From NCBI RefSeq assembly GCF_003025595.1, contig NZ_PYMI01000004.1, positions 558,001 to 622,000 of the forward strand: a stretch of DNA of 64,000 nt, given 5' to 3'. Origin of the DNA: Photobacterium ganghwense. Lineage in GTDB: Bacteria > Pseudomonadota > Gammaproteobacteria > Enterobacterales > Vibrionaceae. The position numbers were made by a program, and so were the translations under genes. Under the pieces are notes generated by a model. That model saw only the letters and a program-made list of their open reading frames with translations, made no database searches and was not told the DNA's origin. Every line of letters starts with the position of its first letter. Positions within the stretch are counted from its first letter, which is position 1. This document shows, piece after piece, positions 1-7,924 of the stretch.

Positions 1-290
1 AGCTTATCTATCTTTTGTCATTTAATGAAAAATTGAAAGGGATTACTGCCTTAAGCGGATATTACGTAACTGAATCAAATTATGAGCAAGGCTACAAGGA
101 GAAATTTAACGCCACCGTTGATGCAAGACTGATGTATAGTTTAACAAACAACACATCAATCTTTGCTAGTTGGCACGCGGCCTCTAATTATACTCTCGGT
201 ATTTATCCTGGAACTTATAACCAACAAACGGCCTCATTCTTTGGACATCCATATTCTTATTTATCTGCAGGAGTATCTGTTGATTTTTAA
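1..290 (+). CDS. C-terminal part of an outer-membrane beta-barrel protein (5' truncated by window edge)
   Basis: The reading frame is open from the first bases of the window and ends with a TAA at 288-290, so the true start lies upstream. The visible residues alternate polar and hydrophobic side chains in short strands, with aromatic residues at strand ends. The chain finishes in a phenylalanine (SAGVSVDF), the classic terminal signal for assembly of outer-membrane barrels by the Bam machinery. No family-specific motif is visible, so the substrate or role cannot be named. A TTG at 15 is only an internal leucine candidate. It converges on the chitobiase gene and shares a bidirectional hairpin with it. 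Confidence 0.6.
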   Translation, partial: LIYLLSFNEKLKGITALSGYYVTESNYEQGYKEKFNATVDARLMYSLTNNTSIFASWHAASNYTLGIYPGTYNQQTASFFGHPYSYLSAGVSVDF

Positions 291-327
291 CTATGAGTGA
301 TAAGCAGTCAGTATTTCCATAGTAAAA

Positions 328-349
328 AGCCCGAACATATGTCCGGGCT
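328..349. terminator. Bidirectional intrinsic terminator between convergent genes
   Basis: A stem of nine positions with one mismatch closes a four-base loop (AGCCCGAAC ... GTCCGGGCT). The A-run at 324-328 gives a U-tract for transcripts on the minus strand, so it mainly terminates the chitobiase gene. The weaker T-rich side serves the plus-strand outer-membrane gene. Confidence 0.75.
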
Positions 350-376
350 ATTTCGTTTCAACTAATCAAACGAACC

Positions 377-2974
377 TCAGTGCAGTTTCGCAATGCGGCT
401 GCTGCGTTCACCAGATACAGTGCGAAGCCATACACGGCCAGTGACTGACGGTGGATTCTGGCTGCTGTAGGCTTGCCAGCTTGCTCCCTGATCCGTGGAG
501 TACTGGATCGCCAGCCCCGGGAATGGGGAGTTGGCCAATAGCACGCCCTGCTCTAACTTCGCTCCCGGCACCGGCAGGTTAAAAGCAATACCGTCTTGCT
601 CAAGCATCGGGAACAGACGTTGGCCCAGCAGGTTCGCAAAGCGGTTATAGTCCTGGTCACGATAAGTTACATCTGTCGCCTTGCCTGCACGATCATCCGC
701 TTCCCAACCGGCTTCGTGCCAGGCACGCTCGGCCATCGCAATTAGGCGCGGGAAGACCATACCTTCATACTGAGATTCTGTGCGCACGGTTTCAGCCCAC
801 AGTGAGCTTTGGATTCCTACGACATTTTCCGGATGAACCAGCTTTTTCGCATCATCCGAGGCCGATGCCAGCACTTCTGCTTTACTGATCGCGACACCAG
901 CGCGGGTGAAATCAGCATTGCCATACACGTCATCAGGCATATAACCGAATGTCTTACGAGTGTCGATAAAACGTGGTGCCCAGTAATAACCACGTTCCGC
1001 CGGATCCGGCTCATATGGATGGTCAAAGTACAGGTGAGTGGCGTGGTTGAGTATTACGTTAAAGCCGTTATTCGCCAGCTTGTAAGCGCGATCGGCCACA
1101 CCCCATTCCCAGATATTCTGCCAGGCATTTCCGGTCACTTCCGCATTTACCATCGCGCTGCGTGGATACACTTCGCCATGCATCAGGCCATCTTCCCACC
1201 CACCTAAGTTGAGGCCGTATCCGGCGGTAATCGCAGAGATACGCTCAACAAAATACTGGCTTAACTGATCAGCGTTGGTGATTCCTTTGTCATTGCTGGC
1301 AAAGAAATCTGCACAGGCCGGGGAATTTTTCCATGCTCCGGCAATCTCATCGCCACCAAAATGGAACGTTTTTAACGGCTGGATACCGTCATGCAACGCA
1401 ACCAGTTCTTTAACGACCACATCGGCAAAGTTAAAGCTGGATTCCAGACACACGTTGATGGCGTTATCGGTGAACATCTGAACAGACAAATACTGCGTGG
1501 TATCCTGCGGATCACTCAGCAGGAACTCAGCCGCTTCAGCGTGTTTATTTTCTGCCATCAGGCGATGATAACGAGCTTCCATCGCTTTGATTGCGGCGTG
1601 GGCGTGGCCCGGCATATCAATTTCCGGAATCACGGTAATATTGCGCGCTTTGGCGTAGGCGAGAATCTCACGATAGTCCGCTGCGGTGTAGAAACCGTCT
1701 GATTCTGGGGTGCCTTCCGGCCCTGCGCCAAGGAATGGCATCAGGCAGGTACGCTCATCCGGGTCGTGACAGCGTTTTGCGCCAATGTCCGTTAACTCCG
1801 GCAGTGCCGCAATCTCAATTCGCCAGCCTTCGTCATCGGCCAATCGTAAATGAAGCGTGTTCAGCTTAAACCGAGCCATTTGATCCAGCAGGCTCAGGAT
1901 ATTGTCTTTACTGCGGAAGTTACGCGAGGTATCAATCGAGAAGCCTCGGTAATCAAAACGCGGGGCATCGCTGATTTTCACGGCCGGAACGATCCGGTTA
2001 TCAACCAACTGCAACAGTGATTGAGCGGCATAAAAGGCACCGGCGGCATCGACAGCATGGATCTGAATGTGATTTTGTGCCGCATTGACATTCAACTGAT
2101 ATGCTTCACGCCAGCGAAGTTTATGGTCTTGCAACACCTGCCCCCAGCCGACTTTAATGGTCTTGGCTGTTTGTGGTGACCAGGGCACTGCGTTGAGACC
2201 CAATTGTTTGGCAAGGTATTCCGCTTCCACTTCATAACCCGCGTCATAAACAACGCTCCAGCTGTCATCCAGGCTGACCTGTCCTTCTCCCAACACCAGC
2301 TCGTTCGGTGCGGGCACAATGCCTACCGGGTTAACCAGCGCCGTGAGTTCTGCGTTGCGTTCGAAACGTTGTGCTGGGGTAAAAGGATCATAGTGGTCAG
2401 TCAGACTCGCGGAGTCGTAACGTTTCCATTGCTTGGCACTGGTAAAATCCGCCACAAACGGTAATTCTTCATCCGGTTTCACCGGTACCGAACCGGCTAC
2501 CGAGTTACTGGTGCTTTTAATCAGTGCCGTCACCTGTCCCCCCTGATGCTCAGAGGCAAAATACCAGTTTGGCATGACATCCGTTTTTGCTACTGCCCAG
2601 TCTGAGCCATCAAAAACGATATCCAGTGATTGTCCGACTGCCAATCCTTTAAATGCTGATGTAGGCGACAGTTTGAAGATATCGCCGTTAATATGACTGA
2701 TAGTGAACTGGTCACTGTACACAGTCGGGATTTGGCGGATATGACTAAACCAGATAGACCAGCCAGAGGCCGGCAGTTCGGTTTGTCCGGTATTATTCAG
2801 CGTGATTTTACCGCGGAATGTACGCCATTCATCTTGCGTGTTATCCAGAACGTGATACGAAAGATCAACGGTGTCACCTAACTGATTGATTTGCTGTTGA
2901 GTCAAAGCAAAAGCATGGGAAGAGCACAACGCAGCCCCAACGGTGAGCGCGATAGCAGAAGCAGTCCAGTTCAT
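377..2974 (-). CDS. chb: Beta-N-acetylhexosaminidase / chitobiase (GH20), exported
   Basis: Hydrolyses chitobiose and other terminal beta-linked N-acetylhexosamines, a periplasmic or outer-membrane step of chitin use. The 865-residue protein has a signal peptide (cleavage after about residue 23, SHAFA). It then shows a CHB_HEX-type carbohydrate-binding domain (about 35-170), a GH20b domain (about 215-335), the GH20 barrel (about 340-790) and a small C-terminal beta domain. The catalytic Asp-Glu pair is D542-E543 in HFGGDEIAG; the Asp positions the substrate acetamido group and the Glu is the general acid. The length is close to Vibrio chitobiases (about 880). It stands alone with its own terminator (328-349). 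A near-perfect palindrome at 2988-3008 overlaps its upstream region. Confidence 0.95.
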   Translation of the reverse strand: MNWTASAIALTVGAALCSSHAFALTQQQINQLGDTVDLSYHVLDNTQDEWRTFRGKITLNNTGQTELPASGWSIWFSHIRQIPTVYSDQFTISHINGDIFKLSPTSAFKGLAVGQSLDIVFDGSDWAVAKTDVMPNWYFASEHQGGQVTALIKSTSNSVAGSVPVKPDEELPFVADFTSAKQWKRYDSASLTDHYDPFTPAQRFERNAELTALVNPVGIVPAPNELVLGEGQVSLDDSWSVVYDAGYEVEAEYLAKQLGLNAVPWSPQTAKTIKVGWGQVLQDHKLRWREAYQLNVNAAQNHIQIHAVDAAGAFYAAQSLLQLVDNRIVPAVKISDAPRFDYRGFSIDTSRNFRSKDNILSLLDQMARFKLNTLHLRLADDEGWRIEIAALPELTDIGAKRCHDPDERTCLMPFLGAGPEGTPESDGFYTAADYREILAYAKARNITVIPEIDMPGHAHAAIKAMEARYHRLMAENKHAEAAEFLLSDPQDTTQYLSVQMFTDNAINVCLESSFNFADVVVKELVALHDGIQPLKTFHFGGDEIAGAWKNSPACADFFASNDKGITNADQLSQYFVERISAITAGYGLNLGGWEDGLMHGEVYPRSAMVNAEVTGNAWQNIWEWGVADRAYKLANNGFNVILNHATHLYFDHPYEPDPAERGYYWAPRFIDTRKTFGYMPDDVYGNADFTRAGVAISKAEVLASASDDAKKLVHPENVVGIQSSLWAETVRTESQYEGMVFPRLIAMAERAWHEAGWEADDRAGKATDVTYRDQDYNRFANLLGQRLFPMLEQDGIAFNLPVPGAKLEQGVLLANSPFPGLAIQYSTDQGASWQAYSSQNPPSVTGRVWLRTVSGERSSRIAKLH

Positions 2975-2987
2975 CTTTTTTCCTTAT

Positions 2988-3008
2988 TTATTTCACACAG
3001 TGAAATAA
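2988..3008. promoter_or_regulatory. Palindromic operator candidate upstream of chitobiase
   Basis: The two half-sites TTATTTCAC and GTGAAATAA are perfect inverted repeats separated by three bases. The element ends 13 bp before the chitobiase start codon. TTATTT/AAATAA arms resemble operators of ROK-family sugar repressors such as NagC, which control chitin and GlcNAc genes in enterics and vibrios. The regulator assignment is inference. Confidence 0.5.
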
Positions 3009-3194
3009 GAATATGACTCCATAGACATACATCAACTTCGACAAGCATACGCAATTTGTTTTTTATACAGCCTTCGAGTCGCTACAAGAAATGGCCTGCC
3101 ATTTCTTGTGATGGTTACAATTCAGAGGACAAAAGATCACACTCTTCAGCTAAGCGAAGAATCCGATTCAGCACATATGGCAAACCTGCACCTA

Positions 3195-3229
3195 ATAAAA
3201 AGGCGGCTGTCTTTGCAGAAAGCCGCCTT
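3195..3229 (-). terminator. Intrinsic terminator of the MFS gene
   Basis: Inverted repeat AAGGCGGCT / AGCCGCCTT (3200-3208 and 3221-3229) with a 12-base loop. It is followed on the minus strand by a U-run, and lies 37 bp past the MFS stop codon. Confidence 0.8.
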
Positions 3230-3265
3230 GGACGTTATCGGGTTATGGGTTCGCTCTGCTGTCGT

Positions 3266-4573
3266 TTATTCGGTGGCCGAGGTCTCCATTGGCCGCTCTG
3301 CCGGTTTCAATACAATAATGGCGACAGAAAACAGCACCGCAGACAAAGCGGCGACCCATCCGGCCCCTTGCGTGTAAGCAAAACCGGCAGTGCCCGACCA
3401 CACGGCAACGCCAAGGTGCATCATACTCATGCCCAATGCCATCAGTGCACCTCGGTGGCATTCTGAAAGCTGCGAAATATGATTTTGCAGGGCCGGAGAG
3501 CCAACGCCTCCAGCCAGTGACCACGCCACCAGCAACAAGGTAATAGCCCACCAACTCGTCTGTTGCTCACTACTGAGTTCCCCGAGCGGACTAAACAGGC
3601 AAACACTGCTGAACATGCACACCATCAGCGCACTCCGCATCACAGCACGACCGCTCCCTAACCGCTTCATCGCATGAGATGTGCCCATGTTCCCCAGCAC
3701 ACTGACGACCCCAAGTCCCGCGTACATCATGCCTGTCCATCCGACAGTCAGCCCTTCTGTATCCCGCAAGTGTTGCCCTGCCAGATTAAAGATCCCGATG
3801 CCGCCGCCAAGGCCAAACCCCATGGCCAGCAATGCACCCAGTGCTCCTGGAATCAACAGAGGGCGGAAGCTGGCTTGCCTAGGCACTAACAGATCGGGTA
3901 CTAACAGATCGTGTATTAACGGCTCGGGTATTAACGGATCAGATACTGGCGAATCCGGCACTAACAAATCAGGCTCAGAAGCCGTTGCAGATAACGCCGA
4001 TGCGGGCGGTGTTGCTTTCCGACTGACCAACAACAGTAACAGCGTGACCAACCACGCCGCACAGCCCAGCGCAATGAACGCAAATCGCCAGGAATGAAAC
4101 GCTGTCAGCAATGCGCCGATCCCCGGACTAGTGATCATTCCCAGCGTCAGCCCCGCCTGTACCAGCACGATCTGTTTCATTGATTTTGATCCCGGCTGAT
4201 CCCCGGCCAATGCGAACGCAATCGGCAGCATGCCTGCACTGGCTAATCCGGTCATCACCCGTGTCGCCAGCGCCAGACCAAAGTGATCCGTCAATCCGGT
4301 CGCCACCGACGACAGGCCAAACAAAGCACAAGCCGGCAGGATTACCTGTATGCGGCCAATCTTGTCTGACAATCGACCAAAGAACGGTGCCGCAAAAACA
4401 ATGGCCAGGCTGTAAGCCGTAATGAACAAGGTGATCCGCTCCGGTGCCACGCCGAGGTCGTCCCCGACAGGTGCCAGAATCGGCCCCAGCAGCAACTCGT
4501 CGGCCCCCACCAGAAACGCCACCATAAACAATACAAAAGGCATTATTTTTGGGTTGTGGTGACGATTAACCAT
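3266..4573 (-). CDS. MFS transporter (12-TM drug/metabolite efflux type) with a pentapeptide-repeat loop
   Basis: A 435-residue major facilitator with about twelve hydrophobic segments and the cytoplasmic motif GRLSDKIGR after TM2, as in drug:proton antiporters. The ATG at 4573 (MVNRHH) is chosen because it overlaps the end of the upstream ABC-F gene by 8 bp, typical of translational coupling. A longer frame to 4678 would sit wholly inside that gene. The central loop between TM6 and TM7 is lengthened by six 15-bp repeats (3885-3974), each giving a five-residue unit like LLVPD. No substrate can be read from sequence. Pairing with an ABC-F ATPase suggests antibiotic or toxic-metabolite tolerance, which is inference. 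Confidence 0.85.
   Translation of the reverse strand: MVNRHHNPKIMPFVLFMVAFLVGADELLLGPILAPVGDDLGVAPERITLFITAYSLAIVFAAPFFGRLSDKIGRIQVILPACALFGLSSVATGLTDHFGLALATRVMTGLASAGMLPIAFALAGDQPGSKSMKQIVLVQAGLTLGMITSPGIGALLTAFHSWRFAFIALGCAAWLVTLLLLLVSRKATPPASALSATASEPDLLVPDSPVSDPLIPEPLIHDLLVPDLLVPRQASFRPLLIPGALGALLAMGFGLGGGIGIFNLAGQHLRDTEGLTVGWTGMMYAGLGVVSVLGNMGTSHAMKRLGSGRAVMRSALMVCMFSSVCLFSPLGELSSEQQTSWWAITLLLVAWSLAGGVGSPALQNHISQLSECHRGALMALGMSMMHLGVAVWSGTAGFAYTQGAGWVAALSAVLFSVAIIVLKPAERPMETSATE
3885..3974 (-). repeat. Six degenerate 15-bp tandem repeats inside the MFS gene
   Basis: Six adjacent 15-bp units (consensus near ACTAACAGATCGGGT on the plus strand) run in phase with the MFS frame. They encode six pentapeptides (LLVPD, SPVSD, PLIPE, PLIHD, LLVPD, LLVPR). 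They fall in the predicted central cytoplasmic loop, where length change is tolerated. Confidence 0.85.
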
Positions 4574-6143
4574 GAGTGGTCTCCTGATGCTCACTGATCT
4601 GGTGCTTATGCCCCAGCCGCGAAATATCCAGCACCCTGTCCGGCCAGCCGCTGACAAACTCAGACTCGTGGGAGACAATAACCACAGTGCCTTGATAACG
4701 GATCAGTGCCTCTTTCAGCGCCGATTTCACATCCACATCCAAATGTGTAGTCGGCTCATCAAGAATCAGCACATTGGTGTTGGTCACAGCCAGGCAACAC
4801 AGTTTGACTTTGGTCTGCTCCCCGCCGCTCAGCGTTGCCAACGCTTGCTGTGCTTTGCGGCCAGAAATCCCGAACTGCGCCAGTTTCTGACGCGCCGTTT
4901 TATCATTCAGTGCCGAACATGCCGCCCGTACAACCTGCAGCGGTGTGCTATCGGGATAACGCCAATTCAAATCCTGGGCAAAATAGCCCCACTGGATCCC
5001 TTTGGCGGTTTCTACCTGTCCCGCCAGCGGTGTCACTTCCCCAATCAGGGTTTTCAATAATGTCGATTTTCCCAGGCCATTGAAGCCGGTGATCGCAATC
5101 TTCTCACCACGCTGAACATGCAGATTAATAGCGGGTAACAACGGATGCTGATATCCAATGTGCAGGTTGCGAGCCACAATAGCTTGCTGGGCATTGAGCG
5201 GCGCAGAGGCAAAGTTCAGCACCGGCGTCAGTTTGTGCTCCGGCCTGTCCAGACGCTCAATTTTCGCCAGTTGCTTCTTACGTCCGTTAGCCATTTTGGC
5301 ATTCACCCCGGCACCATTTTTGGCAATATACTGCTCCAGTTTTTGGATCTCGCGTTGCTGCGCATCAAACTGTTTGGCCTGATTGCTCAGCTCATGTGCT
5401 TTCTGCGCCATCGCCTTGGCATAATGTCCCTTGTATTTGCGGATTTGCCTGAAGTCGATGTCGCAGATGCCATTTGCAATCTTGTCGAGAAACGCCGTAT
5501 CGTGCGACACCACCATGAAAGCTCCCCGATACTGACTCAGAAACTCACCCAGCCAGGTGACGTGATCGGTATCGAGGTAATTGGTTGGTTCATCCAGCAG
5601 CAACACATCCGGCTGTTGCAGCAAGAGTTTCGCCAGCATCACCTTATGGCGCTGGCCACCGCTCAAATTTCCCATAAGCGTACTCAGACCGAAGCAGTCG
5701 ATCCCGAGCCCATTTGCCACTTGCTCAATGCGGTGATCCAGACTGTAGAAATGCTCTTTCTCCAGCAAAGACTGCAACTGCGCCGCGCGGTTCAGCAAAG
5801 ATGCCGAAGCATCCGTCGCCATATCGGCATATAAGGCCATCAGCGCCTTTTCAGCCTCAAATAACGTTACAAATGCCGAAGCCAGATAAGCGTGAATCGA
5901 CAGGGTCAGATCAACCTGCGCATGCTGATCGAGATACCCGACGATCACGCCGGGTTGCCAACTAATGTCGCCCTGATCCGGTAAATACTCCGCCTGCAGC
6001 AATTTCAGCAAGGTACTTTTTCCTACCCCATTGTTCCCGGTTACACCAAGGTGCTCACCAGGATGAAGCGAGAAATTTGCCTGCTGATACAACAGTTTGT
6101 CTGCCACCTGATAAGTCAGATTTTTAATAGTTAATAAGCTCAT
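4566..6143 (-). CDS. ABC-F family ATPase (ribosome-associated, antibiotic-resistance/translation factor type)
   Basis: A 525-residue soluble protein with two ATP-binding cassettes and no membrane segments. It has Walker A GNNGVGKST and GFNGLGKST, signatures LSGGQ and LSGGE, and Walker B LLLDEPTNYLD and LILDEPTTHLD. The EPT and LD-rich signature and the linker of about 80 residues (about 240-320) identify the ABC-F class, which acts on the ribosome E site. Subgroup (Vga/Msr-like resistance or housekeeping YbiT/Uup-like) is not decided here. The ATG at 6143 (MSLLTI) is the natural start but has no Shine-Dalgarno. An in-frame GTG at 6185 lies inside a terminator hairpin. The downstream MFS gene overlaps its end. 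Two minus-strand terminator hairpins precede it, suggesting attenuation. Confidence 0.88.
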   Translation of the reverse strand: MSLLTIKNLTYQVADKLLYQQANFSLHPGEHLGVTGNNGVGKSTLLKLLQAEYLPDQGDISWQPGVIVGYLDQHAQVDLTLSIHAYLASAFVTLFEAEKALMALYADMATDASASLLNRAAQLQSLLEKEHFYSLDHRIEQVANGLGIDCFGLSTLMGNLSGGQRHKVMLAKLLLQQPDVLLLDEPTNYLDTDHVTWLGEFLSQYRGAFMVVSHDTAFLDKIANGICDIDFRQIRKYKGHYAKAMAQKAHELSNQAKQFDAQQREIQKLEQYIAKNGAGVNAKMANGRKKQLAKIERLDRPEHKLTPVLNFASAPLNAQQAIVARNLHIGYQHPLLPAINLHVQRGEKIAITGFNGLGKSTLLKTLIGEVTPLAGQVETAKGIQWGYFAQDLNWRYPDSTPLQVVRAACSALNDKTARQKLAQFGISGRKAQQALATLSGGEQTKVKLCCLAVTNTNVLILDEPTTHLDVDVKSALKEALIRYQGTVVIVSHESEFVSGWPDRVLDISRLGHKHQISEHQETTHG

Positions 6144-6156
6144 GTTTTTAAACCAT

Positions 6157-6192
6157 AAAAAAGGGGCCGGATGCATGGAATGCACCGGCCCC
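6157..6192 (-). terminator. Terminator-like hairpin immediately before the ABC-F start (attenuator candidate)
   Basis: The arms GGGGCCGG and CCGGCCCC (6163-6170 and 6185-6192) pair, with an inner TGCA/TGCA stem. Six U residues follow on the minus strand. The U-run ends 13 nt before the ABC-F ATG. Strong intrinsic-terminator geometry in the 5' leader is typical of antibiotic-inducible ABC-F genes, but the regulation is inferred. Confidence 0.65.
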
Positions 6193-6251
6193 GAGGTTAC
6201 TCTTTCGATTAAACCTTGTACCTGAATCGCTCACTGACGAATTTCAGATAC

Positions 6252-6280
6252 AAAAAAGCCGGTGATGAAGCATCACCGGC
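6252..6280 (-). terminator. Second minus-strand intrinsic terminator upstream of ABC-F
   Basis: A perfect 10-bp stem GCCGGTGATG / CATCACCGGC with a 3-base loop is followed by six U on the minus strand. It lies between a small minus-strand ORF ending at 6312 and the ABC-F leader. Together with the bases on its left it shares 22 identical bases with the tRNA-Ser terminator at 52126-52147. Confidence 0.75.
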
Positions 6281-6311
6281 CGACTCTCTCTACCTGTTTC
6301 TCTTACTGAAA

Positions 6312-6419
6312 TCAGATGTTGTCGTACAGGCAACCGACAGGTGCTATAACACCTGCGCCCAATACGCACATGACATCTGATGAAGATTCAGGTTTATCAA
6401 GCTCCGAGCAACACTTCAT
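6312..6419 (-). CDS. Possible 35-residue Cys-containing peptide / leader ORF
   Basis: A short frame starting MKCCSELDK, with a Gly/Val/Cys-containing tail (CVLGAGVIAPVGC), ends 32 bp before the perfect terminator at 6252-6280. I do not recognise it. No convincing Shine-Dalgarno precedes the ATG at 6419, and the frame continues upstream to 6578 without one. It may be a leader peptide for the ABC-F attenuator, a small secreted peptide, or chance. The plus strand over the same bases is also open. Confidence 0.2.
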   Translation of the reverse strand: MKCCSELDKPESSSDVMCVLGAGVIAPVGCLYDNI

Positions 6420-6567
6420 CGTGTATCTGCGCGGAGCGACGTCTTCTAAGGAAGTTCTTAAAAAGAATGTACAACATGATAGAGAGCTGTTTAAAAACAA
6501 TTGGCGGCAAATTAGCCTAATGACGATAGTGATGTCAATACTTAAGGCGGTAATGATAAGTGGGTAA
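6370..6567 (+). CDS. Possible small hypothetical protein (65 residues)
   Basis: The frame starting MTSDEDSGLS is open for 65 codons, with a charged middle and a hydrophobic C-terminus (LMTIVMSILKAVM) that could be a membrane or amphipathic helix. No ribosome-binding site is evident, and it overlaps the small minus-strand frame at 6312-6419. It is kept only because a second small frame and a plus-strand terminator follow in order. Family unknown. Confidence 0.2.
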   Translation: MTSDEDSGLSSSEQHFIVYLRGATSSKEVLKKNVQHDRELFKNNWRQISLMTIVMSILKAVMISG

Positions 6568-6586
6568 AGAGGAGTCACCGAAGCTC

Positions 6587-6721
6587 ATGAGTACACCACA
6601 AATCAAGCGTATACGTGCGGGTCAGCCCAGTCTGTCCGATTCAGAGGTTGATGACACAGGCAAATTGGGGAGGCAATCACTAAAAACCATTGCCCCTTAC
6701 GGTGTTACTGCTTATAACTGA
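6587..6721 (+). CDS. Possible 44-residue peptide upstream of LysR gene
   Basis: The frame begins MSTPQIKRIR and ends in APYGVTAYN. It has an AAAGAGGAG ribosome-binding candidate at 6567-6575, about 11 nt before the ATG. A terminator-like hairpin (6736-6758) follows the stop by 15 bp, so the frame could be a transcribed small gene or the leader peptide of the LysR gene. I recognise no family. Confidence 0.3.
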   Translation: MSTPQIKRIRAGQPSLSDSEVDDTGKLGRQSLKTIAPYGVTAYN

Positions 6722-6735
6722 CCCTTTATTGTGTT

Positions 6736-6758
6736 GCGGCCAAAGCTCGGCCGCTTTT
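6736..6758 (+). terminator. Terminator-like hairpin just before the LysR gene
   Basis: GCGGCC / GGCCGC arms around a 7-base loop are followed by TTTT. It lies only 10 bp before the LysR ATG at 6769, so it is either the end of the small upstream ORF's transcript or a leader attenuator. Confidence 0.55.
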
Positions 6759-6768
6759 GTGGCAAAGT

Positions 6769-7704
6769 ATGAAGTTAGCTCAGCTCAATGCGTTTAAAGC
6801 CGTCGTGGAATGCCAGACCGTAACCGCCGCAGCAACGCGTCTTAATCTTAGTCAGCCCGCCGTCAGCAGATTGTTAGCCGCCCTGGAAGAAAGGCTGGGG
6901 TTCAAGCTGTTTATCCGCAAAGGTAACCGGCTTGAACTCAGTGATGAAGGGGAAGCGTTTTACCTGGAAGTAGCCAAAGTTTTCGACGCCGTATCCGGGC
7001 TGGACCATGCCGCAAATTCCATCCGCTCCCACCATTTCGGCAGCCTGAATATTGCTGCCATGCCGCTGCTGTCAAACGCGTTTCTGCCCCGTATCTTGGC
7101 GAAACTCCTGACCAATGCACCGCAATTAAAAGTTGGCTTTAAAACTTACCGCTCAGAGGAAGTCATTCGCCGGATACAAAGCCAGACGACCGATATCGGC
7201 TTTGCATTTGTGGATGAATCTCTTGCTGGTGTAAAAGCGCAGAGAGTGGAAAGTGAATGCGTTTGCCTGCTACCTGCCGATTCACCGCTGGCCTCGCTTG
7301 CGGTGGTCGACATTACCGACCTGGCCGGGCACATTCTTATCCGCCATGAAAAAGATGTTACCCAGCGTCGGATCGACGCCCTGCTCCGCCGGTACGATTT
7401 GGCGACCAGAGAACAAATCGAAGTCTCGCTGGCCAGCACGGCGGCGGCACTGGTTCGGGAAGGCGTAGGAATTGCCATCACTGACCCCTTTACGGCCTAC
7501 ATGGAAGATGAGCATCCGCAAGTCGTGATGCGGCCGCTGGCTTTCAGCCTGCCGTTTGAGTTCGATATTCTTTACCCGGCGCTCAAGCCTATCCATCGCC
7601 ATGCGGAGCAATTTGTTGAGCAGTTCATGCTGCAGGCTGATCAAATGGACATTCGCCTGAAAATTGGTCCAATGCGCGATCTGGATGAATACTACCCCGG
7701 CTAG
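6769..7704 (+). CDS. LysR family transcriptional regulator (next to opine-dehydrogenase genes)
   Basis: A 311-residue LysR-type regulator. It has an N-terminal winged helix-turn-helix (about 3-60, with TAAATRLNLSQPAVSRLL) and a periplasmic-binding-protein-like effector domain (about 90-300). ATG 6769 (MKLAQLNAF) is preferred over an in-frame TTG at 6757, because LysR proteins start two to four residues before the first helix. The gene lies upstream of, and in the same direction as, an opine-type dehydrogenase and YfcC carrier, so it probably controls them in response to an amino-acid-derived ligand. That role is inferred. The ribosome-binding site is weak and a terminator-like hairpin sits just upstream. 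Confidence 0.85.
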   Translation: MKLAQLNAFKAVVECQTVTAAATRLNLSQPAVSRLLAALEERLGFKLFIRKGNRLELSDEGEAFYLEVAKVFDAVSGLDHAANSIRSHHFGSLNIAAMPLLSNAFLPRILAKLLTNAPQLKVGFKTYRSEEVIRRIQSQTTDIGFAFVDESLAGVKAQRVESECVCLLPADSPLASLAVVDITDLAGHILIRHEKDVTQRRIDALLRRYDLATREQIEVSLASTAAALVREGVGIAITDPFTAYMEDEHPQVVMRPLAFSLPFEFDILYPALKPIHRHAEQFVEQFMLQADQMDIRLKIGPMRDLDEYYPG

Positions 7705-7924
7705 GTCTTAAACAGACCATGGCCGCTTCACTTCACACTAACGCGCCTATGGGTGATAGCAGCTTCACTCAAAGAAATTATCAATAAATCAAACAGTTAA
7801 GAATATATCACACGAAGAGTATTACTTTTTCGCATAGTGGTCGCCACCTTGCTCATTGGCGGCTGAATACGGTTCTTCCCTAGTCTGGAACACGGATAAA
7901 CCAGATAACAAAAAGGATGAACCT

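Noticed and set aside
809..1702. Plus-strand open frames of 68-132 codons across the chitobiase gene
   Set aside because: They lie antisense to a clearly coding GH20 gene with intact motifs, lack ribosome sites and show no family features.
4572..5834. Plus-strand frames (162 and 229 codons) opposite the ABC-F gene
   Set aside because: Shadow frames of a well-supported ABC-F protein; composition follows the antisense of its codons.
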